Positions 54,995-64,000 of a stretch of DNA of 64,000 nucleotides are shown piece after piece. Every line of letters begins with the position of its first letter. The first letter of the stretch is position 1. This DNA is from Orientallactaga sibirica (lineage: Eukaryota > Chordata > Mammalia > Rodentia > Dipodidae), in contig JAEOAD010000024.1 of the NCBI GenBank assembly GCA_036365145.1, forward strand, positions 15,266,501 to 15,330,500. Reading direction: 5' to 3'. The notes beneath the pieces were generated by a model. The model was given only the letters and a program-made list of their open reading frames with translations, made no database searches and was not told the origin of the DNA. A program made the translations under genes and the position numbers.

Positions 54995-55455
54995 ATTAAT
55001 TGCCTGCAATGAGATGAGATGGGTCACCTCCCCCACCACATCTGCCCCTGTCCAGGAGAATCTGCCCCTGTCCAGGAGACCCTGCCGAGAAAGCAGTGAC
55101 AGGAGAACTGCTCTCGTGGTTAGCTTGAAAGCCAGTTCCAGGAAGAGGGTGACAGACCCTGAGGCCACTCAAACCTCATCAAAACAGAGATCCAGAGGCT
55201 ACAGAGAACTCAACACTAAATCAGATGTCTAGGCCCCGGGATCACTAAGGAAGAGGGGACAGAAAAATTGTAAGAGCCTCTGGATATGTGGGAATAGCTT
55301 CTCCCCGCCCCCCACCACAGAGACTGACACCTTTAGAAATTCACAGTGAAAACCTAGAAGCCCACCTAGGGAGATCCTCCGTAGTATCAGTGCAGGGCAG
55401 AGCAAATTCGGGTGCAACCATTTTATATATAAAATAAATAAATAAATTTAAAACA
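54995..55455 (+). mobile_element. L1 3'UTR fragment
   Basis: L1-tail order: GTTAGCTTGAAAGCCAGTTC, GAGGGTGACAGACCCTGAGG, CACTAAATCAGATGTCTAGG, the core GGAAGAGGGGACAGAAAAAT (about 55249-55268) plus TGTAAGAGCC, ending in AAATAAATAAATAAATTTAA. An internal tandem slip repeats TCTGCCCCTGTCCAGGAGA (about 55050-55080). Confidence 0.7.
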
Positions 55456-56495
55456 AGAAGGAATACTCATTTCTTGTCTTCTCTTATTTCCACAGAGGTG
55501 AGATGATTTTAGTTGCCTTGCTAGAAAGTAGGAATACTTCTTTTCATCTCTCATCGCCAAGAAGAATGGTGATATTAACTCTGGGAGAATTAAAGGCAGA
55601 CTCTAGTCTATGGGCTACATGTCATGAACAACTAGGTCAGGTTACTTACGTGGCCAAAACAAGTTCTAGACCAAGCTTATTAAACTGTGAGCTCCTATCC
55701 AATAGGAGTCTATGCAGCTGAAGGTGAGCATTGTGAAAAAATTGGCAAGAGTAAAAGTTTCTGAATATACAATGACTAAACATTAATTTAAAAAATCAAA
55801 TGTGGAATGAGGTGTTTCTGGCAACACTTGTCTTGTTGTATCACATGACTTTACTGCACGCCTTTAGTCTCACATGCTGTCACAGCACACAGCATCCATA
55901 AATGCTGTCTTTAACACCTCTGCTCAGATTCAAAACTATTGCGTATTAGGAATTACACTTTTTGCTATATGTTACAAGTTTTACTGTTTAATGATGAAAA
56001 ACAAACACGTTTACTATTTTCTTATCTTTCCTCAGCAGGTCAGTATCAGATCATCTTTGGGTTATATTGTGTCATAATGTTTGATATGAAAATTTACTGT
56101 TTGAGTTGCTGACTTGGGTTTTATGGAAAAAAATCATTACATGAATTTTGCCTTGGGATTAGGACAAAATTTCTAAAAATTTCTGATATGGCCCTAAACA
56201 TACATACTTCTGTGACATTCTCAACATTCATGATTATGAAATCAATGTATCAACTCTGAAAAATGTTGAAGCAGATCTACATCTTATAACATCCAATACT
56301 CAGCCAAGACTTAATTCTTTATGTAAAAATAAACAAGTGAATCCATCCCGGTATGCAAATTTGCTTTTATCTTTAATAGATGGCAAAAATTACATGTACA
56401 CCAAGGAATCGCTTTAAAGTAAATTCCTTTATGACTTATTATCAGCAAGTGTTTGATTTATATATGTATTTTATACACTTAGATGTCTGGGTTAT
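55456..56495. other. Unique AT-rich DNA, no gene seen
   Basis: Frames at 55503-55721 and 55874-56077 have no recognisable similarity. Confidence 0.4.
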
Positions 56496-56511
56496 ATAAA
56501 ATATTCTTGGG

Positions 56512-56700
56512 GGGCTGGGGGAATGGTTTAGTGGTTAAGACATTTGCCTGCAAAGCCAAAGGAACCAGATTCAATTCCCCAGGACCCACGTTAGCCAGAT
56601 ACACAAGGGGGTGCATGTGCTGGAGTTTGTTTGCAGTGGCTGGAGGCCCTGGCGTGGCCATTCTCCCTCCCATCAAATAAATAAAAATAAAATGTATTAA
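56512..56700 (+). mobile_element. DIP SINE
   Basis: Sense DIP bounded by AAATATTCTTGGG (from 56498 and 56701-56713). Head GGCTGGGGGAATGGTTTAGT. The CT-rich body is shortened. Confidence 0.93.
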
Positions 56701-56713
56701 AAATATTCTTGGG

Positions 56714-56876
56714 CAAAAGGGTATTGCTAGTGAAACAAAGCTTGTGAAGCCTTGTTGTAGACACTCACTTTTCCTGTGGGACCTACCTGAACTTTGAAGC
56801 CCAAAGGAGCATCTCTCCTCAGTAATAGCCCTGGGGTTTTAAAAGTGAAAACAGTGGACACTGAATATTCAAGTTT
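56714..56876. other. Unique spacer
   Basis: The minus-strand frame at 56727-57011 spans this and the next retroposon; not recognised. Confidence 0.4.
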
Positions 56877-57595
56877 GGCCATACAGGCCCAATGACTGAA
56901 GGGATGCAATAGTGGCATGTCTGCTCTTGGAAAAACCAACTGCTCCTTAATTGGATTGAAAGCCCTCTCTACGGGAGGGAATACATACCTGGTACTGAAA
57001 AACCTAAGCAAAAGTCTATGGCAGGTGAGGTCATGAGCCTTAGGGGTATAAAGCCTGCTCTTGTCTGACTAAATGTATATATTATTCCCACCAAGCTGCC
57101 CTGAAAGCACTACACTTAATGTTCATATTCACATATTAATGCTACTCTCACTTCTGGTTAGAGAAGCTTCTCTTTTCAGATGGCGATGACCACTGGGAGG
57201 ACCTAAAAGGCAACATAGTGCTGAGAAGAAGGGATGGAGGAGTGCCCAGCACCGAAACACCTCTGTCACACCCTCTAAGGCTCAGGGACCATTGCAGAAG
57301 AGGGGGCAGATAGAACGGAGGAGCCAAAGGAAGGGTATGACTTCTTACAATGCAACTGCCCAGACAGAAATTGGCCTCAATATCTTGACCTTGCAGTGCC
57401 TAGCACTACCTTCGCAAGACCCTCAAAATAGAAGAAAAAGATGATGTCATCAAATTAAAAGAGAGACTAATGGAGAGAGAGAAGGGATATGATGAAGATT
57501 GGAGTTCTAAAGTGGGGGGAAGGGAGGGAAATATCATGTGTTTTTTGTATGTAAGTATAGAAGTTGTCAATAAAAAATAATTTTAAAAAAAAAAG
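56877..57595 (+). mobile_element. 0.7-kb L1 3'UTR-derived retroposon, copy B
   Basis: Starts CCATACAGGCCCAATGACTG, the same 5' start as copy A at 11721, and runs collinearly with it to AAGTTGTCAATAAAAAATAA and poly(A). The core lies at about 57292-57325. Upstream flanks of A and B share nothing. The TSD for this copy is unclear. Confidence 0.8.
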
Positions 57596-58097
57596 GGCTA
57601 ACGGGAGGTGGGAAGCCCCACTGTGCTTTTCCACTGATAGGAGACAACTTACTCTAAAGGCATTCTATTTGGCTCATGTCTTTTTGCTTAGACTCTTCCT
57701 AGGCTCTTGGCTGACTGGCAGAAATGTTAATGGGCTTCGGAAACTAAGCCTTTTACATTGTAAAATGTGCTCTGACTTTTATCAAGTAAGAAAAAACACC
57801 CTAACTTTTCTGCACAATAATTCAGCCATCTTTCTTAATGGATTGGGGGAAAAAAATTGTTGACATTTTCTTTAGCCCTAAGTTCTGTTTGAGGGATGTA
57901 ATTAAAGTGTGGAGCTTAATTCAGCATGCTAAGCACAGTAATGGGAACATTAGGTTTGTATCCAGTGTTCAAAAAAAAGCTGGATGACATTGTGCTCTGA
58001 GAGCTTAGGTGGAACACAAGCACATGCATAAGAGAATACATCTGGGGGCTGCCCCAGGCTCTACAGAAAGAATACACTGTATCCAATTGTACAAGTG
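57596..58097. other. Unique AT-rich DNA, conserved-element-like composition
   Basis: No gene recognised; the frame at 57564-57863 begins in the retroposon tail. Has TAATTAAAGTGTGGAGCTTA and other ATTA motifs at 57900-57930. Confidence 0.3.
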
Positions 58098-58415
58098 TTG
58101 CAATCAGGTGTCTCCCATAAACTCATGTTTTCTGGATGGTCTCCAGCTGATGGTAATTGGGAAGATGGAGCCTTGCTGGAGGAGGTGTTTTGTTGGGGAA
58201 AACTTCGAGGTGGTTTCGCCAGCTCTCACTTGCTAGAGCTTGGCTCACTCTCCTGTTTCGGTTTTCTACTACAGCGGTAGAGGAGATGCCATTCAGTTCC
58301 CTGCCATCATGGAGCTTCCCCTTGAGACCGTAAAGCCAAAACAAAGAACAACTTTCTTCTCATCAGCCACATTTGGTATGGTGTCTTATCCCAGAAATAT
58401 GAAGGTAAGTAAGTA
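58098..58415 (+). mobile_element. Degenerate URR1 (hAT-Charlie)- or MaLR-like repeat
   Basis: GTCTCCCATAAACTCATGTT, GGTCTCCAGCTGATGGTAAT, GGAGCCTTGCTGGAGGAGGT, CCTGCCATCATGGAGCTTCC, GAGACCGTAAAGCCAAAACA and GTGTCTTATCCCAGAAATAT follow the order of the repeats at 772 and 25205. Frames on both strands are repeat-derived. Confidence 0.5.
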
Positions 58416-58750
58416 CAATACATGGGAATGGTCATGTGCAGTCAAGCTGGTTTAGTCTAGGGTTTTTAAGGACCCCAAATTCCATATGAAATGCTTACAC
58501 TTATGCTCTTGGCCAAAGTGAATCAAAAAACCAGGACCAACAAGCAGAAGCAGATTGAAGTGTTTAAGAGACACAAACTGTCTTAAGCAGAGGACACTGG
58601 GAGTGTTGGACGATCTGGATCTGGGCTATAAGAGGAGGAATGGATCTTAGGAGTAACGTTTTGCTCTGCCTGCCTTTGTGTATGTCCCTAGGGGTGAAAC
58701 ACACATCTTCCCTTCTGAATTTATCCTGCAGAGTTGGTGAGCATATTACT
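58416..58750. other. Unique DNA, no gene seen
   Basis: No feature was recognised. Confidence 0.4.
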
Positions 58751-58754
58751 AATT

Positions 58755-58965
58755 GTTGTCATTTATTAAATTGCTAGTGTGTCCTATAAAAATAATCACC
58801 AATCCTCACAATAACACAGCAAGTCACTCCCTCTGTAGTCGAGAGCCCAGGTACTCAGAGAAGCTTAGAAAACTGTCCAACTTTTCAAGACTGTCACTGC
58901 AAACCCATGCAATTTACTATTGATGACCAGCTCTGTTCCTTCTGCCACCAATGTCTAAAGCCCGG
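58755..58965 (-). mobile_element. MIR-like ancient SINE
   Basis: Antisense MIR pattern: CAATCCTCACAATAACACAG, GGTACTCAGAGAAGCTTAGA, AACTGTCCAACTTTTCAAGA, CTCTGTTCCTTCTGCCACCA. Confidence 0.55.
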
Positions 58966-59228
58966 AAATGTTTGGAAACAGGCTAAATTTAAAATGGGTT
59001 CCTTAGATTGCTGATCAAAGGTAAGGTCAGGGAAGAGAGCTTGAATGATGACCCAATTTAGCCTTAAACAATGGAAAGAACATATGCTGGGAATTATAAG
59101 TCTGGATGCAGGTTACATCTTCTGTGTGAAAACCGGTCATCAGCTTTGTGCAGGGGAGGGCAGGCCATGAAAGGGAAACTCCCTGAAATGTCTTAGGGTA
59201 AAAATATGACTCCTGGCCCCTGGTCTCA

Positions 59229-59367
59229 GTTTTTCTTTTCTTTTCTTTTCTTTTCTTTTCTTTTCTTTTCTTTTCTTTTCTTTTCTTTTCTTTTCTTTTC
59301 TCTTTTCTTTCCTTTCCTTTCCTTTTCCTTTTCCTTTTCTTTTTTTCTTTTCTTTTCTTTTCTTTTC

Positions 59368-59404
<37 letters not shown>

Positions 59405-59406
59405 TT
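59229..59406. repeat. (TTTTC)n polypyrimidine tract
   Basis: About 178 bp of pure pyrimidine on the plus strand: TTTTC units, a middle zone of CCTTT/CCTTTT variants (59306-59340), more TTTTC units, then a T-run of about 18. The 166-codon Lys-rich minus-strand frame (59027-59527) is created by this tract. Confidence 0.97.
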
Positions 59407-59934
59407 GCAAGTGGTTGGAGGCAAGTACCTTAGTGGATAGTGCCAGAGGTAGCAAGCAGTGAAAGCTTTTAGTTAGCGTCATCGAACACACTACGTTATG
59501 AGCAGTCCTATCTACCTTTCTCTCCACTCTTCTTCTGAAAACAAATTTAGCTGCATGTGGAAATCATGCTAACAGGTTAAAAAAATTTTTTTAATGTTTA
59601 ATTTTTTTTTTGCTAAATGAGCAACCATTAAAAATTAGGAAAAAGTCCAGGAGAAAACATTGAAAAGCACGTTAACTTTCTCTGAAGACAATCCATTAGC
59701 CACTGCTTGATATGACCTGTACTCTTCCATGACTAATTTACACTAAGGTAAAATCTATTTGCAAACATTTACTAATTGATCATTACGTGTCTCCTAGCAT
59801 TCAACCTCCCGTGGTAGGTCTTGCATCTCTATGCTTGGCTGTTCTTTATTCTTCCAGTTTTTCTTTTCTTTCAACTTCCAATTTGAAAAAATAAAAAAAT
59901 AAAATAAACATTAAAAATATTTTTTAAAATAAAA
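59407..59934. other. Unique AT-rich DNA
   Basis: No feature was recognised apart from short A/T runs. Confidence 0.4.
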
Positions 59935-59937
59935 ATA

Positions 59938-60100
59938 TCAGCCAGGCATCATGATGTTTGCTTGTCATTCCCACACTTGGAAGGCTGAGACAGGAAGATT
60001 GCCATGAGTTTCAGGCCAGCCTGGGTTACATAGTAGATTCCAGGCCATCCTGAGTTATAAAATGAGATGTTGTCTTAAAAACAAATAAACAAAACCCTCA
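59938..60100 (+). mobile_element. Old B1 SINE
   Basis: Sense: TCAGCCAGGCATCATGATGT, CTTGGAAGGCTGAGACAGGA, CATAGTAGATTCCAGGCCAT and an A-rich tail. Confidence 0.75.
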
Positions 60101-60410
60101 AGTCCCAAACAAATAATTAAAGACCCAAACAATAACAACCTCCCACCCAGCTTCAAGAAACTCACAAGCTGTGCCTCACCACACTGGATTGGCTACTTTT
60201 GGTAGAAAATTCACTTGCTGTGAGTGCTGTTTGTGATGTGTGTTGGGATGATGTTGTAGAACTGCAGGGGCTGACTGCAGGGGAAAAGGTGAAAGGTGAC
60301 ATCTGACTCTCCCTCAAAACCATGGGGACTTTGAGAAGCTAAGAATGGAGATGCATGGAAGGTAAAAGTTCCTTGGCATGATAGTGGGAACAAAAGATCT
60401 AAAAGTTAGA
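60101..60410. other. Unique DNA, no gene seen
   Basis: The minus-strand frame at 60211-60393 is unrecognised. Confidence 0.4.
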
Positions 60411-60411
60411 T

Positions 60412-60620
60412 AAGGAGGTGGAGAGATGGCTCAGTGGTTAAAGGTACTTGCTTGGTTGCAAAGCCGGAAGACCCAGGCCAGGTTTCATGCCTTAGTAACC
60501 AGATTAATCCAGATGCACAAAGTGGCACATGCATCTGACGTTCTTTTGCAATAGCAGGAGGCCCTGGGGTGCCCATACTCTCTTTCTCTCTCTCCCAAAT
60601 ATATAAATATTAAAAATTAA
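60412..60620 (+). mobile_element. DIP SINE
   Basis: Sense DIP: GGAGGTGGAGAGATGGCTCA, an internal slip CCCAGGCCAGGTTTCATGCC, and a short tail. AAAAGTTA/AAAAGTTGA near 60401 and 60619 is a possible TSD. Confidence 0.85.
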
Positions 60621-60627
60621 AAGTTGA

Positions 60628-60840
60628 GGGCTGGAGAGATGGCTAAGTGGTGAGGGTGCTTGTCTGCCAAGCCAAAGGACCCACATAAACCAGATGCACA
60701 AGGTGGCACATGCATTTGGAGTTCGTTTGCAGTGGCTGAAGGCCCTGGTGTGTCCATTCTTTTCCTCTCTCTCTCCTCTCTCTCTCTCTCTCTGCCTTTT
60801 TCTCTCTCTCAAATAAATAAATGAAAAGATATTAAAAAAT
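60628..60840 (+). mobile_element. DIP SINE with box-B deletion
   Basis: Sense DIP: GGGCTGGAGAGATGGCTAAG. The segment between AAAGGACC and CACATAAACCAG lacks the usual GGTTCGATTCCCCAGGA, so its polymerase III box B is lost. CT-rich part and AAATAAATAAATGAAA tail. Confidence 0.88.
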
Positions 60841-62920
60841 AAAAGTTGCATATGATTTATAGTTATAAATCTGAGAAAATAAGTTTTTGTCTTAGGTCAA
60901 TTAAACTAGGATATATATTTTAACTAAATAAAAATTATGTATCTCATACAAATTAGCTAGAAGCCGAATTTAGGAGCAGACACGTATTTTCTTCTGTCGA
61001 TGTAATGGAGTATGGCCATGAAAGGAGCAGTGTAGAAATATGGACAAATTTAACGTCTTCCATAAATCCTCTTTTGATCTATGTGCTTGGTTACAAGACA
61101 TTCTCCATTTTGGAAGATTGTTGCAATCTTCTTCACAGGTAAGGAACATATCTCCCCCCACCCACCCCTCCGCACAATAATTCAATATCCTCTCTCCGCA
61201 GTTTGAAATAAACAGAAACATTGTGGACATTTTCTTCGGGCAGAGGTAAAATCCATCCTACTAAACATGACTAGCTTTTGCAACAGAGAGATCTTTCCTG
61301 GAAATTCCCCTCAGAAAGGGCTGCCTTTTGCTTTACAAGTAGGTCCTTTCCTCACACCTTTAGAAACCCAGCTCAATCTTCAAGGACCCTCTGGAAGTTT
61401 GGCTCTGTAGATCTTAGCAAGGTCCTGGATGAGGATGGGAGAGACTGGGGAGAGGACCTGGGCTTCTAGCATTGCCTTTAGCATGTATGACTCAGTTTCC
61501 AGGGATAAGAAGCTCAAAACTCCTCCATGGTGGGGCAGCTAGCTAATTAAATGTTAAAAGAAAAATGCATTTCTATGAAGGAGCCCATGATTATTTCTAA
61601 ATCCTAATTTAATATTCGCCCTCAGAGCTCACAGCTTAGGAGAAAACGTCAGCTGTAAGACCGTGGACACTTAAGCAGGTAGGATGTGATTAAGATGGCA
61701 TCTTGGCTGCAAGACAAATCCTTCACTCTTTTTTGCCCCCTCTCTGCCTTAAGGAACTTGACATTTCTGTGTATTGCATATTTTCTCTACATTAATACCA
61801 CATGGTATTATCAGCATTTCCTGTGGAGTCACCCTGCAGATGTGGGACTGAGGAGTGAAATGTGTCAATAGTCTGAAGGTCCCCTGGGTTGCAAGGTGAT
61901 GACATTAAGGTCTTTGCATACCAGCCTGGTCTCCCTATGATGGAGGTGCTCCTCCATGGAGACTGTGTGATGGAAACTCAAATCTATGGGTGACTGCACA
62001 GTCCACACAGAGTAGCATGGGCAGAAAACCAGTATGGAGATAGTAACGTTAGAAGGAGGAGCAAACCAAAGAACAGAAATGAACCAAGGAACTGCAAAGG
62101 ATTAGAAAGGGTACTGACACAGGCATGAGTCTCAGAGGTTGGGTGACCTCCATTGTGGTTATAGTCCTGTAACTGACACCATCTGATCGAGAGCAAGGCA
62201 CTGCTGGCCTCCGTTTCCCTGGGGGCATGTATTGACTATCTGCTTCTTGAAACATTACATCATTCTAACATCCTAGAATTCTAATTTCTCCTTTGAATTT
62301 TCAGTATGCTAATATAATTTATTATAGCAAAATAAAGGTGTATCACGAATTTTGACATGGTTAAAATAGGAATAATCATTTGAAAGTGGCCAAAAAGACT
62401 AACATTTATAAAATGTCTTCAACCTTGCAAACAAACAACACGCACACTAGTTCCAAGCCTGCTTGCTTACAGAAATTAGAGGAGATGTAGATGCATCCTG
62501 CACAGAAAAACCCTTCCGTTGGTGATTATCTAAGCCCACTAGAAAATGTCTTCCAATAATTCAAATCTTGGTGGTTTTAATATTTACAATAGGTTTTCAA
62601 TGGTTACTTCATGAATATTCTAATGTAAATAAAATGCTTTCCTTTGATTATTAAAACTACTAGGAAGAAATTATGGGTGTAATCCAAAACTTCCGGGGAA
62701 AAGCTCATTGCTGCTACCTGCTGAGCCACAATTTGGAAAAGAGCAAAACAAATAAAAATGCAAATAGCTTCAATGGAATAACCTAGGACCTCTGTATTAA
62801 TTTTAAAAAATGTCAACATACCTAGACAAGGTATAAAGTAAGGATTCATCTCCTATCCTCGTGAAGACACCCTTTCTAGGGAAGAGGTTTTCCTAAGTAA
62901 TTAAAGAGCATATATTTTGG
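60841..62920. other. Unique AT-rich DNA, no gene seen
   Basis: The longest SINE-free block of the window together with the next 100 bp. Frames of 60-90 codons at 60970-62849 show no known domains. Confidence 0.4.
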
Positions 62921-62924
62921 GCCG

Positions 62925-63040
62925 ACTGAGCATTTGGCTAGAATTCAGGAGGGCTGGGTGGTCATGTGGATTCTTCTATTCGTGTCGTACATTACTTTCA
63001 GCTCCTGTGCCTCTGTCTGCACATCTGTTAAGATGGGGCT
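62925..63040 (+). mobile_element. Weak MIR-like remnant
   Basis: GGCTAGAATTCAGGAGGGCT and CTGTGCCTCTGTCTGCACAT recall MIR core and 3' phrases. Too diverged for certainty. Confidence 0.25.
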
Positions 63041-63041
63041 A

Positions 63042-63135
63042 AGATGGGAGGGGGTGTTTGGTAGTAGAACACTTCCTTAGCATTTGTGAGCACCTAGGTG
63101 TTATCCCAAGAACCTCAAAATCAACAAAAACCGGG
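63042..63135 (+). mobile_element. ID-like SINE, diverged
   Basis: Sense tRNA-derived pattern: GGTAGTAGAACACTTCCTTA, GCATTTGTGAGCACCTAGGT, ATCCCAAGAACCTCAAAATC. Confidence 0.45.
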
Positions 63136-63930
63136 ATGATACTCATGTGAGCCATATGAGATTAAATTATGGACATAAAAGAACCAAGGGATACATGTGT
63201 TTATAGAACACACACGATTGTTTCTGTTGCACTGAGCAACAGGCTGTGTGCGAAAGGATTCTCTGTAACTTTCAGATGTGTCTACGATATTGTAGTGTGT
63301 AGACTCCCTCTCTATGCCCTCATCTCACCCACGGGCCAATGCTCTGAAATCCCGTAAGGCCAAATGCCACGTGATGCCAAGCTTTATCTTCACTAATGGA
63401 CAATGAGGGAACAGGGCACACTTCCTTTCCCATGTGGGTAGTGGGAGAGTCAGAAGCCAGGACTAGACCCCTTCTGCCTGCACCCCAGTGGCTTCGGACT
63501 CCTTTTTCCCTAGTAGCGAGGCAGAACAGGCTTGAAGGCACTGGAGTTTGGCCGCTGCCCTGGCGGTGCAGGGAGGTGCTTTCAATAGCATTATCATTGT
63601 GCTCAGCTCCTACATTCACAGGTCTCAGATGCACCACAAAGCCATTCAGGTTATACTTACAATCTGTCTTGGAATTTTGACAGCATCCTCACTTAGCCAA
63701 CATCCTATTTAAAAGTAGAAATAAGTTTGTTTTCAATCATAATGAATATAGTCTGAGCTCCATGAAATGTGTGAAGTAATCAATGTAAAGTTAGGACCCG
63801 AAGATCAGAGGCTTTGAACATTTCTCTCACCTCATCAAGCTCTGTCTGTGGAGAAGGACAAGTAGCTCCATATATCAATTCATGGGAGTCAATGGTTTTC
63901 CTTGTGGAAATGTGAAGTCCACCTGGAGTC
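63136..63930. other. Unique DNA, no gene seen
   Basis: Overlapping frames at 63169-63357 (+), 63320-63637 (-, 105 codons) and 63396-63680 (+) give no recognisable protein. Confidence 0.4.
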
Positions 63931-63934
63931 CTTA

Positions 63935-64000
63935 TAGTATTTTACATGTATGTACAGGTTCCTGTATGTGCATGAATATGTGGAAGCCAGAGGCCATGTT
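63935..64000 (-). mobile_element. B4-type SINE, cut by the window edge
   Basis: A TG/ATG-rich stretch followed by GGAAGCCAGAGGCCATGTT is the tail side of an antisense B3/B4-type SINE. The remainder lies beyond the window. Confidence 0.45.

Noticed and set aside
59027..59527. 166-codon Lys-rich minus-strand frame
   Set aside because: It is produced by the (TTTTC)n/(GAAAA)n tract, whose 5-bp unit cycles through all frames without stops.
63320..63680. Opposed 94- and 105-codon frames
   Set aside because: GC-richer patch with both strands open, which is typical of chance; no domain was recognised.
1..64000. CRISPR array, bacterial operon or phage
   Set aside because: The spaced repeats are dispersed rodent SINEs with TSDs; there are no dense coding frames or regular spacer-repeat units.

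Overview
This window is mammalian nuclear DNA from a rodent, most likely a jerboa (Dipodidae, Jaculus-like). It is dense in short retroposons of rodent type: 7SL-derived B1, ID/B4 (RSINE1-type), and about 40 copies of a roughly 220-bp tRNA-derived SINE. That SINE has a B2-superfamily head (GGCTGGAGAGATGGCTTAG), a CT-rich body and an AAATAAATAAA tail. From memory it corresponds to the DIP family, which is restricted to jerboas; the species assignment is therefore established knowledge plus inference.

I recognise no protein-coding gene, tRNA, rRNA or other RNA gene, no CpG island and no CRISPR. The open frames present are short. They fall inside SINEs, L1 tails, microsatellites or unique DNA, and none gives a recognisable protein. 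The window looks like gene-poor intergenic or deep intronic sequence.

Layout. 0-3.2 kb: DIP and B1 copies, a degenerate hAT/MaLR-like repeat and an AT/GA microsatellite. 3.4-10.7 kb: mostly unique DNA with scattered SINEs, an ancient MIR and a perfect 34-bp palindrome at 4472-4505. 10.7-12.4 kb: two B1 copies and a 0.7-kb retroposon with target-site duplications (TSDs), made of L1 3'UTR sequence. 13.5-22.9 kb: a SINE-rich block with many minus-strand DIPs and an antisense L1 3'UTR. 23-27.8 kb: mostly unique DNA with an AT-rich, TAAT-rich stretch and an L2 remnant. 27.8-29.9 kb: a nested DIP/B1 cluster and a DIP dimer. 30-38.5 kb: unique DNA with a B4, a pentanucleotide satellite, an L1 tail and an MLT1-like LTR. 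38.9-41.1 kb: a B4 SINE split by a nearly intact non-autonomous LTR retrotransposon of ERVL-MaLR type with two virtually identical LTRs. 41.3-50.3 kb: older LTR remnants, B4s, a MIR and AT-rich unique DNA. 50.8-57.6 kb: four plus-strand L1 tails, one including the end of ORF2. 57.6-64 kb: mostly unique DNA with a large polypyrimidine tract, a MIR, B1/DIP copies and an ID-like element.

Nothing here acts together as a pathway; the biology is transposon biology. The best leads are: (1) two co-terminal 0.7-kb L1-3'UTR retroposons that may be a non-autonomous family; (2) the young MaLR-like element inside a B4; (3) the 34-bp palindrome; (4) composite or dimeric SINEs sharing one TSD pair. Coordinates of repeats without TSDs are good to about 5-20 bp. 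All family names are from memory, not from a database search.
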